Below are positions 24,308-32,173 of a stretch of DNA of 50,288 nucleotides, piece after piece (the stretch's first letter is position 1; the number at the start of each line of letters is the position of its first letter). Source of the DNA: Pseudomonadota bacterium (GTDB taxonomy: Bacteria; Pseudomonadota; Alphaproteobacteria; Rhizobiales; Xanthobacteraceae); assembly GCA_023423415.1 (NCBI GenBank), contig JAFAFP010000081.1, positions 1-50,288 of the forward strand, written 5' to 3'. The notes beneath the pieces were generated by a model, which did not search any database, was not told the origin of the DNA, and saw only the letters and a program-made list of their open reading frames with translations. A program made the translations under genes and the position numbers.

Positions 24308-24383
24308 GAACGGGCCATATTGCTAAGTTATTGATCAGAAAAGGTTTTGCCCGGCGCTTCAAAGTTATGGTGGCGTGAAAGGG

Positions 24384-24418
24384 CGGCAGGGCCTGCCGGT
24401 GCCCGGCATCTTTTGCCC
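24384..24418. promoter_or_regulatory. Tandem CGGCA-N5-TGCCG palindromes between flgI and fliX
   Basis: Two adjacent sites: a perfect one at 24384-24398 (spacer GGGCC) and one with 9 of 10 arm bases at 24404-24418 (spacer TCTTT). A further half-site starts at 24418. They lie about 80-110 bp upstream of the sigma-54-like promoter of flgI, the usual enhancer distance. FlbD binding is inferred. Confidence 0.6.
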
Positions 24419-24424
24419 GGCATC

Positions 24425-24439
24425 TTTACCCACGATTAA
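24425..24439 (+). promoter_or_regulatory. CtrA-type box upstream of fliX (one mismatch)
   Basis: TTTA-N7-TTAA, 23 bp before the fliX ATG. In Caulobacter fliX is a CtrA target, which fits. Confidence 0.4.
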
Positions 24440-24462
24440 CCATAAGCGGGGAAGCTGCACTC

Positions 24463-24873
24463 ATGCGTATTTCAGCAAGCTCAGTGTCCACCGCCGCCCG
24501 GGACCTATCGGTCGCCCGCCGCGCCATCGCCGGGTCATTCTCGTTGATGGATGGCCTGAACGCTGCTCCCCGACCCGGCATCGGCCAGATGAAGGGCGTG
24601 GCTGGTATTGATGCACTCATGGCGCTGCAGGGGCTCGAGGATGCAACCGAGCGCCGGAAACGAGCGGTTCGTAAGGGAAAAGGGGCCCTCGACGCCCTTG
24701 AGGGTCTCAAAGTCGCGATGCTGGCGGGAACCCTCGATCAAGGCACGCTCAATCGCCTGCGGGAACTATCCGCCGATTTGCAGGAAGCGACCGGAGATCG
24801 CGGGCTCGACGAGGTCCTGGCCGAGATCGACCTCCGGGTGCAGGTGGAAATCGCCAAGTTATCGCGCCGGTGA
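24463..24873 (+). CDS. fliX: Flagellar assembly regulator FliX
   Basis: 136 residues. The N-terminal Ser/Ala-rich region and the helical C-terminal half (GIDALMALQGLEDATERRKRA in parts; LREASADL-like LRELSADLQEATGDRGLDEVL in parts; EIDLRVQVEIAKL) match FliX. In Caulobacter FliX binds FlbD and couples hook-basal-body completion to FlbD-activated sigma-54 transcription. Its presence supports the view that the palindromes in this window are FlbD sites. It is a single gene divergent from flgI. A short hairpin without a T-run follows at 24880-24894. Confidence 0.9.
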   Translation: MRISASSVSTAARDLSVARRAIAGSFSLMDGLNAAPRPGIGQMKGVAGIDALMALQGLEDATERRKRAVRKGKGALDALEGLKVAMLAGTLDQGTLNRLRELSADLQEATGDRGLDEVLAEIDLRVQVEIAKLSRR

Positions 24874-25033
24874 AACTTTAGGCAGGAACTGCCTCGGCAA
24901 ACCCGTTTGATTCCAAGCACATAGTGTGACGCGCGGGCAAAACCGGTTAATAAATCGATATTGTCGTACGAGAGGCCGCCCGCTATAAGCTCGCCGCCAC
25001 GGAGGGGTGACTTCGTGTCTGCGGGAGTGAGGA

Positions 25034-25447
25034 ATGCCGGCTAAGCTCAAGGACTACCGGCCCACCGACAAAGAGCCTTTCATGAACGAGAAGCAGCGTG
25101 AATATTTTCGCGCCAAGCTCCTCTCCTGGAAGGACGACATCTTGAAAGAAGCGCGAGAGACGCTTCAGCATCTGCAAGACGAAAATCAGAACCATCCAGA
25201 TCTTGCGGATCGCGCGTCGTCGGAAACGGATCGGGCTATTGAACTGCGGGCGAGAGATCGTCAGCGAAAACTGATCGCAAAAATTGATGCCGCCTTGGCG
25301 CGGATCGACGATGGCAGTTACGGCTATTGCGAGGAAACGGGCGAGCCGATTTCCTTGCGACGGCTGGAAGCGCGTCCGATCGCGACATTGTCTATCGAGG
25401 CGCAGGAACGTCACGAGCGGCGTGAACGGGTCTATCGGGACGATTGA
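25034..25447 (+). CDS. dksA: RNA polymerase-binding factor DksA
   Basis: 137 residues. The N-terminal coiled-coil segment carries the tip residues in LADRASSETDRA (the D-x2-D-x-A motif form), and the zinc-finger region reads GSYGYCEETGEPISLRRLEARP. Only the first of the four usual zinc cysteines is kept; the other positions are Thr, Ser and Ala. Such single-cysteine DksA proteins occur in alphaproteobacteria such as Rhodobacter sphaeroides and remain active there. DksA binds the secondary channel of RNA polymerase and acts with ppGpp on stress and rRNA promoters. A terminator hairpin follows. Confidence 0.92.
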   Translation: MPAKLKDYRPTDKEPFMNEKQREYFRAKLLSWKDDILKEARETLQHLQDENQNHPDLADRASSETDRAIELRARDRQRKLIAKIDAALARIDDGSYGYCEETGEPISLRRLEARPIATLSIEAQERHERRERVYRDD

Positions 25448-25461
25448 GTCCGGAGATAAAA

Positions 25462-25493
25462 GGGCGGGGCAATCCGAAGGCCTCGCCCGTTTT
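25462..25493 (+). terminator. Terminator of dksA
   Basis: GGGCGGGGC (25462-25470) pairs with GCCTCGCCC (25480-25488) with one G-T pair, followed by GTTTTG. The T-run is short but the stem is strong. Confidence 0.7.
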
Positions 25494-25624
25494 GTCCCGA
25501 ACGGTGGATTGCGTTCGAAATCCGTCCACGCCATCAATTGGGATTGTCCATAGCCAAGTTGACAACTCCCGAGACTTACGGGCACGACGCGTAGGCGCGG
25601 TCGATGCAGGCCGCCGGAGCGACT

Positions 25625-27433
25625 ATGGCAGCGGCCGAAGGCGGAACCGAACTCGTCAACGTGGTGGTGCTGCTCGGTGCGGGCGTTGTTGCCGCGCCTC
25701 TGTTCATGCGGCTCGGCCTTGGCTCCGTGCTCGGCTACCTGACAGCCGGCGTTGTCATCGGTCCGTTCGGACTCGGTCTGTTCACAAACCCACAAGCCAT
25801 TCTTCACTTCGCCGAGCTTGGTGTCGTGATGTTCCTGTTCGTGATCGGTCTCGAAATGCAGCCGTCGCGTCTCTGGGGTTTGAGGCGCTACATTTTCGGC
25901 CTTGGCGCGGCACAGGTTGCCGCTTGCGGAGTGATCCTCACTGGCGTCGGGATGTTGCTGGGCATGACGCCGGTGGTCGCCTTCGTCGCGGCCATGGGCT
26001 TCGTGCTCACCTCCACTGCGGTGGTGTTCCAGATCCTCAATGAGCGTGGTGATACGTCCACGCCGGAAGGGCAGCGGATGGTGTCGATCCTGCTGCTTGA
26101 GGATCTCGCGATTGTGCCGCTGCTGGCGCTTGTGGCGTTGCTCGCGCCCGGTGGATCGCAAGGTGGGGGGCCCGGATGGCTTGCTATTCTCATCGCGCTT
26201 GCGGCGATTGCCGCCCTGGTTGCTGCAGGGCGATGGCTGCTCAATCCGTTCTTCCGGATTCTGGCCGATGCGCAAGCACGCGAAGTGATGACTGCGGCTG
26301 CATTGCTGGTTGTTCTCGGATCGGCGCTTTTAATGCAGCTTGCTGGTTTATCGATGGCGATGGGTGCGTTCCTCGCCGGCGTGCTTTTGTCTGAATCCTC
26401 GTTCCGCCATCAGCTCGAAGCCGATATCGAGCCATTCCGTGGCATTCTGCTCGGACTTTTCTTCCTCAGCGTCGGCATGGCGCTGGACCTGTCGGTTCTC
26501 AAGACCGATTGGCAAATCATTGTCCTGGGTGTGCTGGCCTACATGATGGCCAAATCTGCCGGCATCTATCTTGTCGCGCGACTCTTTCGCGCCCCGCACA
26601 GCGAGGCTGTGTATCGCGCGGCGCTGTTTGCGCAAGGCGGTGAGTTTGCATTCGTGCTGTATGCCGCTGCTGCGAGCGCCGGGATTTTCACAGCGCAGAT
26701 CAATGCGATCATGACGACGGTTGTGATCATTTCGATGGCGCTCACGCCCATCGGCGTCCTTGCGCTGCGTTACCTGCTACCCAAGCGCGAGCAATCACTT
26801 GACGGCGTCGAAGAGCCGCGTGATCTGTCGGCCAGCGTGCTGATCATCGGGTTCGGCCGGTTTGGTCAGGTGGTGAGCCAGTCATTCCTTGCGCGCGGCT
26901 TTGACGTGACCATTATCGATACCGACACGGAGATGATCCGCAGCGCTGCGGATTTCGGTTACAAGGTCTATTATGGGGATGGCGCGCGGCTTGATCTTCT
27001 CGAAGCATCGGGGGCGCGCAAGGCGAAGCTGATCGCCGTCTGTGTCGATCATCGCGCGACGGCGACAAGGATCGCCGAACTGGTAATGGACGAATTCCCC
27101 CAGATTGTTCTGATGGTTCGATCCTATGATCGTGAGCATGCGCTCGAACTAGTCCACAAAGGGGTGGATAACCAGGTTCGCGAGACGTTCGAGTCCGCGA
27201 TGAAGTTCGGCGAGGAAGGGCTGCGTCAACTTGGCGTTTCGGACGAAGAGGCTTCGGAAATTGTCGAAGATCTGCGCCGCCGCGATGCCGAGCGCTTCGC
27301 GCTCGAAGTTGCCGGCGGCATTGGAGCTGGGCTCGACAAACTGCATGGCAATGTGCCGAAACCGACGCCGTTTACCAAACCCAAGCGGGCAGGCCAGGTG
27401 CTCGGTGAACAGCCGCAGGCGGATGAAGTATAG
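25625..27433 (+). CDS. Monovalent cation:proton antiporter, CPA2 family (KefB/KefC-like)
   Basis: 602 residues from the ATG at 25625 (GGAG 5 bp upstream); an ATG at 25604 would add 7 residues. About 12-13 membrane helices fill the first 390 residues, including GLGSVLGYLTAGVVIGPFGL and the conserved LLLEDLAIVPLLAL pair (read in parts). A cytoplasmic Rossmann TrkA-N domain follows, with GFGRFG at about residues 408-413 and a D at the end of the second strand (IIDTDTEM). Family members exchange K+ or Na+ for H+ across the inner membrane, often gated by NAD(H) or glutathione adducts. The C terminus ends in a charged tail. Confidence 0.92.
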   Translation: MAAAEGGTELVNVVVLLGAGVVAAPLFMRLGLGSVLGYLTAGVVIGPFGLGLFTNPQAILHFAELGVVMFLFVIGLEMQPSRLWGLRRYIFGLGAAQVAACGVILTGVGMLLGMTPVVAFVAAMGFVLTSTAVVFQILNERGDTSTPEGQRMVSILLLEDLAIVPLLALVALLAPGGSQGGGPGWLAILIALAAIAALVAAGRWLLNPFFRILADAQAREVMTAAALLVVLGSALLMQLAGLSMAMGAFLAGVLLSESSFRHQLEADIEPFRGILLGLFFLSVGMALDLSVLKTDWQIIVLGVLAYMMAKSAGIYLVARLFRAPHSEAVYRAALFAQGGEFAFVLYAAAASAGIFTAQINAIMTTVVIISMALTPIGVLALRYLLPKREQSLDGVEEPRDLSASVLIIGFGRFGQVVSQSFLARGFDVTIIDTDTEMIRSAADFGYKVYYGDGARLDLLEASGARKAKLIAVCVDHRATATRIAELVMDEFPQIVLMVRSYDREHALELVHKGVDNQVRETFESAMKFGEEGLRQLGVSDEEASEIVEDLRRRDAERFALEVAGGIGAGLDKLHGNVPKPTPFTKPKRAGQVLGEQPQADEV

Positions 27434-27447
27434 GCGTTTGTGGTAAG

Positions 27448-27696
27448 CTACCTTTTGCGAGTCAGATACCAGGCCAATGCTGCGGGAATTCCGAAGATCG
27501 GGATGAAGGCACCAATCTCGTTGAGAACCGGGATGCCGGCGTGGAAGTGTCCGTAAAGTCCGTTGACGATCGCAAGCGCCAGCCAGACCCAGATGAAAAT
27601 GCGTGCGCCGTCGAATGTCTGCCCAAGCAGTCCCGGCCCGAAATGCATGACCCCAAGCAACACCAGCCCAGCGACCGTGACCATCAGTATGTGCAT
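27448..27696 (-). CDS. Small membrane protein
   Basis: 82 residues from the ATG at 27696, with three hydrophobic segments (residues about 2-18, 30-46 and 58-76) and a short basic C-terminal tail (YLTRKR). There is no recognisable domain. It converges with the antiporter gene, which ends 14 bp away. Similar short three-helix proteins of unknown role are common in Bradyrhizobium-type genomes. Confidence 0.6.
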   Translation of the reverse strand: MHILMVTVAGLVLLGVMHFGPGLLGQTFDGARIFIWVWLALAIVNGLYGHFHAGIPVLNEIGAFIPIFGIPAALAWYLTRKR

Positions 27697-27727
27697 CGTC
27701 AACCCCGCTCCCCGACAACACGACCCT

Positions 27728-27833
27728 AAAGCGTTTTCGAGCGAAGCGAGGGCCGGTTCACGTGAAGAAAACGCGTCAAAAACAAAAAGCTAGAGCCCGG
27801 CTTTGATTCCATCAATGCCGGAAAGGCTCTATC
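27728..27833. repeat. Rhizobial-type dispersed palindromic repeat
   Basis: Two linked hairpins. GCGTTTTC (27731) pairs with GAAAACGC (27777) across GAGCGAAG and GGTTCACGTGAAG. The next part, AAAGCTAGAGCC to GGCTCTAT (27786-27832), forms a second stem. From memory, this composite closely resembles an intergenic repeat found in many copies in Bradyrhizobium and relatives. It fills most of the gap between 27703 and 27870. Confidence 0.6.
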
Positions 27834-27870
27834 AGCAAGATCCAGTTGAAAGCAGGTGCGAAAAAGCAAG

Positions 27871-27907
27871 CGCGGCTTCCGACATGGGGAGCATGCCGGA
27901 AGCCGCG
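27871..27907 (-). terminator. Terminator of flgF-flgG-flgA-flgH operon
   Basis: CGCGGCTTCCG (27871-27881) pairs perfectly with CGGAAGCCGCG (27897-27907). On the minus strand it is followed by CTTGCTTTTTCG. A second perfect 11-bp hairpin (27914-27924 with 27932-27942) lies just before it in the direction of transcription. Confidence 0.8.
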
Positions 27908-27983
27908 TTGTATCGTCATCCGGCGCGCGCTGCCGGATGACGTGGGAGCTCTGTCTCCTCCTGGGACGAGGAGAGGGAGTGCG

Positions 27984-28751
27984 TTAGAACGGCAGGATGA
28001 TGTCGAGCACCTGCTGGCCGTAGCGCGGTTGCTGAACATCGGTAATCTGGCCACGTCCGCCATAAGCGATGCGGGCCTGCGCGATCTTGGTCGATTCAAT
28101 CGTGTTGTCGCTTTCGATGTCTTCCGGACGGACCACACCGGCGACGATCAGTTCTCTGACCTCGAAATTGACTCGGACTTCCTGCCGGCCCTCGATCACC
28201 ATGTTGCCGTTCGGCAGAAGCTGCGTGACGACGCCGGCGATGTTGGTTGAGATTTCATCCTTGCGGTCGATCGTGCCTTTGCCTTCGCTCAACGCGGTCG
28301 AGCCTGTGCCGATCATGGCGCCCGGGACGACGACCTTGTTGAAGACCGGCAGCTTCTTGTTGCCGAAGAACGCCTCGACATCGACGTTTTCGTTGCCCTT
28401 GCGGCTGCGTGAGGTTTCGTTCTCGACCGTCGCCTTGTCGTTGAATTTCACTTTCACCGTCAGGATATCGCCGACCTGGTGCGCGCGCTGATCCTTGAAG
28501 AAGGCGCGTGAGCCATTTCGCCAGAGCGAGTTCGGATTGTACGACGCCGGTTGCGGCATCGGCATCGGCATCTGCACCGGCTTGTAACCGGCGACCGTTG
28601 TCGGGTTCTCGATCGGTGACAACGGCGGTTGTTGACCAAGCAGCGCTGCCCGGTCGAGCGCCGCACATCCGCAAAGCAAGGCGGCCATTCCGGTGACAGC
28701 GGTCAGCGTGCGAACGGGAGGCGAGAACAGGACGGATATCATGGAACTCAC
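27984..28751 (-). CDS. flgH: Flagellar L-ring protein FlgH (lipoprotein)
   Basis: 255 residues from a GTG at 28751 (AAGG about 8 nt upstream); the ATG at 28742 gives 252 residues and is a close alternative. The lipobox LLCGC puts the acylated Cys at residue 29, anchoring the ring in the outer membrane. Conserved FlgH features are the SLW-x-GS-x-AFF-x-DQRA region, VGDILTVKV, and the C-terminal GQITDVQQPRYGQQVLDIILPF (in parts). It is the last gene of the flgF-G-A-H operon, 6 bp after flgA. Confidence 0.94.
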   Translation of the reverse strand: MSSMISVLFSPPVRTLTAVTGMAALLCGCAALDRAALLGQQPPLSPIENPTTVAGYKPVQMPMPMPQPASYNPNSLWRNGSRAFFKDQRAHQVGDILTVKVKFNDKATVENETSRSRKGNENVDVEAFFGNKKLPVFNKVVVPGAMIGTGSTALSEGKGTIDRKDEISTNIAGVVTQLLPNGNMVIEGRQEVRVNFEVRELIVAGVVRPEDIESDNTIESTKIAQARIAYGGRGQITDVQQPRYGQQVLDIILPF

Positions 28752-28757
28752 TCTGCC

Positions 28758-29750
28758 TTATCGTCCCGCTGCGAGTGCGGAATACTGTTGAACGGATGCG
28801 CGATTGGCGACGGCGGACGAGATGCGCGGGGTCAGCGACGTGACAGTCACCTGACCTGGTCCCGTCACGATGCCCTGCACAACCCGCTTGGACTGGATGT
28901 TGGCGATATTCACCGTGTCGCCGAGCGCGCCGCTGTCTTCGGCCTTGCCGCGAACCGTGAGAGAGATGCCCGGTCCTTGATAGTGCATCACCACGGGCTC
29001 GCCGCGCTTGACGACCTGGGGTTTGACAAGGTCCGCACTGCGGATCGGTTGGCCCGGACGCATTTGCTGTTGCAGCGCCATTCCGACGGCGATTGACGGA
29101 TCGCGAATGGGCTCGCCCTGAACCTCGGACTTCGAACGCTTTTCGATTGTTACGTCGGACTCGCGGACAACGTCACCACGGTTTAACGTGCGGGTGGCGA
29201 CCAGCGTGTCGTAGGCTTCACTGGCCACGCCGGTGATACGGATCGGCTGCCCCTCGTCGTTTCTGAATGCGATGTTGAACCGACCGCTGCGGTCGAGGCT
29301 GATCCGCGAGGGTATCAGCGGCCCGGTCTCGGAGGGATCGAGGTGAATGGACTGTATGGGGTTGTCGAGAACGACAGCAACGTTTCTTGCATCAGAAACG
29401 CGCAGCCGTTCGGTCAGAAGTTCGGCGATCCTTGTGCGGATCTCCGCGGTTGAGATCGCCCGGCTCGCGCGGGTGACGGAGATTTCGGAAACACCGCCGG
29501 TTTGAACAGCCAGGACGTCATGCGCGCGGAGCGCTTCAAGCACGCTCGCAGTTGGGACCGATCCGGTTTCGCCGAGATCAGGGGCGCGAAACACAGCGAT
29601 CCGGGCCTTTGCCGATGATACGTTGTTGACGAGATCGCCGATGCGAACGAGATCGTCCCCCACCGTGACGGTGGTGCGCAGCGACGGCGTTTGCGCGGCG
29701 GCTGTGGTTGCGGTGAGGGCGAGGAATGCGGCGATGGCAAACGGCTTCAT
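28758..29750 (-). CDS. flgA: Flagellar P-ring assembly chaperone FlgA
   Basis: 330 residues with a signal peptide (cleavage near AAA-QT, about residue 19). The C-terminal SAF domain carries LVATRTLNRGDVVRESDV and the GM-AL-QQQ-MRPGQPI motif typical of FlgA. It helps FlgI assemble into the P ring in the periplasm. It is about 110 residues longer than enteric FlgA because of an additional N-terminal domain. It lies 12 bp after flgG in the flgF-G-A-H operon. Confidence 0.92.
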   Translation of the reverse strand: MKPFAIAAFLALTATTAAAQTPSLRTTVTVGDDLVRIGDLVNNVSSAKARIAVFRAPDLGETGSVPTASVLEALRAHDVLAVQTGGVSEISVTRASRAISTAEIRTRIAELLTERLRVSDARNVAVVLDNPIQSIHLDPSETGPLIPSRISLDRSGRFNIAFRNDEGQPIRITGVASEAYDTLVATRTLNRGDVVRESDVTIEKRSKSEVQGEPIRDPSIAVGMALQQQMRPGQPIRSADLVKPQVVKRGEPVVMHYQGPGISLTVRGKAEDSGALGDTVNIANIQSKRVVQGIVTGPGQVTVTSLTPRISSAVANRASVQQYSALAAGR

Positions 29751-29762
29751 CGTGGTCGCTCC

Positions 29763-30551
29763 TTATCGCATCATGCCGGAGGTCGATTGCAGCATCTGGT
29801 CTGCTGCAGAAACGACCTTCGCGTTCATTTCGTAGGCGCGCTGAGCGGCAATGAGATCGGAGATTTCGCTGACCGCTTCGACATTGGCTTGTTCGAGTGC
29901 GTTTTGCATCAGATTGCCAAAGCTCATGGTGCCCGGCGTACCGAGTTGCGGCGTACCGGACGAGGGCGTCTCCATGTACAGATTGTCGCCGATACCTTGC
30001 AGGCCCGACTTGTTCATGAACATCGCGAGCTGCAGCTGGCCGATCTGCGTCGTCGTCGTCGTTCCGGCCGGCGTAACCATCACCTGGCCCTGTGCGTTGA
30101 CGGTGAAGCCGGTGGAGTTCTGAGGAATCGTGATGGCGGGTTCGATCAGATAGCCTTGCGCCGTCACAAGACGGCCTTGTGCATCGACTGCAAACGATCC
30201 ATCGCGGGTGTAGGCGTAGCGGCCGTCCGGCAGCGTGATCTGGAAGAAGCCTTCGCCGCGGACGGCGATATCGTGCTCCTTGCCGGTGGTCATCGGCGTG
30301 CCCTGCGTCATCAGACGGGGCGTGCCGACGGTCTTCACGCCGGAGCCGAGTTCGATACCCGACGGCAGGATATTGCCTTGCTCCGACGTCTGCGTGCCGA
30401 CCCGGCGGACATGCTCATAGAGCAGGTCCTGAAATTCCGCTCGCTGGCGCTTGTAGCCAGTGGTGCGCATGTTGGCGATGTTGTTGGAGATGACCTGGAC
30501 GTTGAGTTCCTGGGCCATCATTCCGGTCGCGGCGGTGTGGAGAGCTCGCAT
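29763..30551 (-). CDS. flgG: Distal rod protein FlgG
   Basis: 262 residues, the exact length expected for FlgG. The N terminus (MRALHTAATGMMAQELNVQ) and the C-terminal helix (VNVEAVSEISDLI-type EQANVEAVSEISDLIAAQRA, AYEMNAKVV) are diagnostic, and the middle has GYLIEPAI and IG-x-LQLAMF. It builds the distal rod that crosses the P and L rings. It is the second gene of the operon, 16 bp after flgF. Confidence 0.96.
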   Translation of the reverse strand: MRALHTAATGMMAQELNVQVISNNIANMRTTGYKRQRAEFQDLLYEHVRRVGTQTSEQGNILPSGIELGSGVKTVGTPRLMTQGTPMTTGKEHDIAVRGEGFFQITLPDGRYAYTRDGSFAVDAQGRLVTAQGYLIEPAITIPQNSTGFTVNAQGQVMVTPAGTTTTTQIGQLQLAMFMNKSGLQGIGDNLYMETPSSGTPQLGTPGTMSFGNLMQNALEQANVEAVSEISDLIAAQRAYEMNAKVVSAADQMLQSTSGMMR

Positions 30552-30567
30552 GATCGTTCCTCAAAAA

Positions 30568-31317
30568 TTATGCCGGTACTTCGGCGAGTCGCTCGATCGA
30601 CGAGCGGCGCATGTCGCCATGCTGCTGCAGCAGCGAAGCGACCTGGGTGTAGCTGCGGGTGACTTCGATCATCCGCGTCATTTCCACGATGCTCTTGACG
30701 TTGGACTCTTCAATCGAGCCCTGGATCACGCGCGGGCGCTGCGTTGGCTGCGCGTTCACACCGTTTGGGGCAGAGAAAGTGGAGAAGCCGGCCTTCTGCA
30801 AACCTTGAGGATTGTCGAATGCGACGAGGCGAAGCTTGCCGCGTGTCGTGCCGTTCGGCATGGCGATCGTTCCATCGGTGGCGATGGTGATGTCCTTGTC
30901 GTCGGTCAGGAACTGGATCGGGCCTCGGTCGCCCATCACGCGATAGCCCTGCGTGGTGACAAGTTCACCGGCCGGATTGATCTGGAACGAACCGTTGCGC
31001 GTGTAGCGTTCGCCCTCCGGCGTCTGCACGACGAAGAAATCTTTGCCGTCGATGGCGACATCGAGCGGGTTGCCGGTCTGGCGCAGCGGTCCCTGCGAGA
31101 GATCGTGCCAAGTGGCGCGATCGTGCACATACGACAATTTGCGATGTGAAAGCGGAAACCTGCCGTGGCTCGCGCCCGGCATCACGTACTCTTCGAAAAC
31201 GGCGGTATCGCCCTTGAACCCCGTGGTGTTGATGTTGGCGATATTGTTCGACACGACATCGAGTTCTCGCCGCAATGACATTTGCCGCGATAACCCTATG
31301 AGGGACGCATTTTCCAT
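30568..31317 (-). CDS. flgF: Proximal rod protein FlgF
   Basis: 249 residues. The N terminus (ENASLIGLSRQMSLRRELD) and the C-terminal helix (ESNVKSIVEMTRMIEVTRSY) mark FlgF; the core has NPLDVAIDGKDFFVVQTPEG. It forms part of the proximal rod. It is the first gene of flgF-G-A-H and lies behind a sigma-54-like promoter (31416-31430) and a CGGCA-N5-TGCCG palindrome. Confidence 0.95.
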   Translation of the reverse strand: MENASLIGLSRQMSLRRELDVVSNNIANINTTGFKGDTAVFEEYVMPGASHGRFPLSHRKLSYVHDRATWHDLSQGPLRQTGNPLDVAIDGKDFFVVQTPEGERYTRNGSFQINPAGELVTTQGYRVMGDRGPIQFLTDDKDITIATDGTIAMPNGTTRGKLRLVAFDNPQGLQKAGFSTFSAPNGVNAQPTQRPRVIQGSIEESNVKSIVEMTRMIEVTRSYTQVASLLQQHGDMRRSSIERLAEVPA

Positions 31318-31415
31318 AGCTCGGGCTCCCCAATCGAAACCGGCCAGGCCCTCCCAAGGCGTTAACCGGTGTCTTGCGCCCGCAACTCTCCCAAGCCGCG
31401 GGCACTTCGATCAGT

Positions 31416-31430
31416 GCAGAGCTCGTGCCA
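31416..31430 (-). promoter_or_regulatory. Sigma-54-like promoter of flgF-flgG-flgA-flgH
   Basis: On the minus strand TGGCACG (31430-31424), 4 nt, then CTGC (31419-31416). The -24 element is perfect and the -12 element has one mismatch. The predicted start is about 31405, with a leader near 88 nt. Confidence 0.65.
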
Positions 31431-31474
31431 AACTCGTAATTTAAGTGATTTCAATAGCTTAGAGAAATTTCCGG

Positions 31475-31489
31475 TTAGGCAGTCATTAA
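31475..31489 (+). promoter_or_regulatory. CtrA-type box in flgF-fliL region (one mismatch)
   Basis: TTAG-N7-TTAA with spacer GCAGTCA, about 155 bp before the fliL ATG. Confidence 0.45.
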
Positions 31490-31517
31490 CATTCCGGCAA
31501 TTCCGGCCGGTCTTACC

Positions 31518-31532
31518 CGGCAAAAAGTGCCG
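31518..31532. promoter_or_regulatory. CGGCA-N5-TGCCG palindrome, FlbD-type site
   Basis: Extended perfect palindrome CCGGCA-AAAAG-TGCCGG (31517-31533). It lies about 88 bp upstream of the -24 element of the flgF promoter, and about 110 bp before fliL. Confidence 0.6.
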
Positions 31533-31642
31533 GATCGGGGTGCCACGGAAAGGATCTGTTAACCATCAAGTCCTAACTTTGCAGAAAGCGTGGCGCGACC
31601 TCGATTGGGAGGCATTCGCTGTGCGGGAGCAGGGGCTGGTTG

Positions 31643-32161
31643 ATGGCGGACAAGAAGAAGCAGGCTGAGGCGGATGCTGCAGCCGATGAGGGTCTGGCGA
31701 ATGGAAAGCCGGCTTCGAAGAAGAAATTCTCGCTCAAGCTGATTGTGGCGACACTCGGCGCCCTTGCGCTGCTCGGCGGTGGTGGCGGGGCTGCGCTTTT
31801 CATGTTGAAGGGCAAGTCGTCGAATGCGGCGATTGCCGCGCCGGTCGTCAAGCCGCCGGCTTTTCTGGATCTCCCCGATACGCTGGTCAACCTGGCCAAT
31901 ACCGGCGCTGACCGTCCGCAATATCTGAAGGTCAAGATCGTGCTGGAACTGCCGGACCAGGTCATGGTCGAACAGGTCAAGCCGGTGCTGCCGCGCGTGA
32001 TGGATTCGTTCCAGACTTATCTGCGCGAGTTGCGGGCGACCGATCTCGATGGTTCCGCTGGCCTGTATCGCCTCAAGGAAGAGCTGACCCGCCGGGTCAA
32101 TAACGCGATTTCACCCAGTCGCGTGAATGCCGTGCTGTTCAAGGAAATTGTGGTTCAGTGA
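31643..32161 (+). CDS. fliL: Flagellar basal-body protein FliL
   Basis: 172 residues from the ATG at 31643 (AGGGGCT about 8 bp upstream). A Lys/Ala/Asp-rich cytoplasmic N terminus is followed by a single membrane helix (LIVATLGALALLGGGGGAAL region, residues about 34-54) and a periplasmic stomatin-like domain (LPDTLVNLAN; YLKVKIVLELP). The C terminus ends in AVLFKEIVVQ, the typical FliL end. It surrounds and supports the stators. It is the first gene of fliL-fliM-DUF6468-motE. Confidence 0.92.
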   Translation: MADKKKQAEADAAADEGLANGKPASKKKFSLKLIVATLGALALLGGGGGAALFMLKGKSSNAAIAAPVVKPPAFLDLPDTLVNLANTGADRPQYLKVKIVLELPDQVMVEQVKPVLPRVMDSFQTYLRELRATDLDGSAGLYRLKEELTRRVNNAISPSRVNAVLFKEIVVQ

Positions 32162-32173
32162 CGGTACCGGCAA

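Larger units (their letters stand above)
31318..31642. other. Divergent control region between flgF and fliL
   Basis: 325 bp without a gene. It holds a sigma-54-like promoter for flgF (31416-31430), a CtrA-type box (31475-31489), an imperfect CGGCA half pair (31495-31509) and a perfect CGGCA-N5-TGCCG palindrome (31518-31532). No clear sigma-54 promoter faces fliL, so that side may depend on CtrA. Confidence 0.75.

Noticed and set aside
24880..24894. Hairpin AGGCAG-GAA-CTGCCT after fliX as a terminator
   Set aside because: The stem is only 6 bp and no T-run follows on either strand.
31495..31509. Second FlbD-type palindrome CGGCA-N5-GGCCG
   Set aside because: The right arm matches only 3 of 5 bases, so it was not counted as a site.
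31590..31605. Possible sigma-54 promoter TGGCGCG-N4 before fliL
   Set aside because: The -24 element deviates and there is no TTGC at the -12 position.
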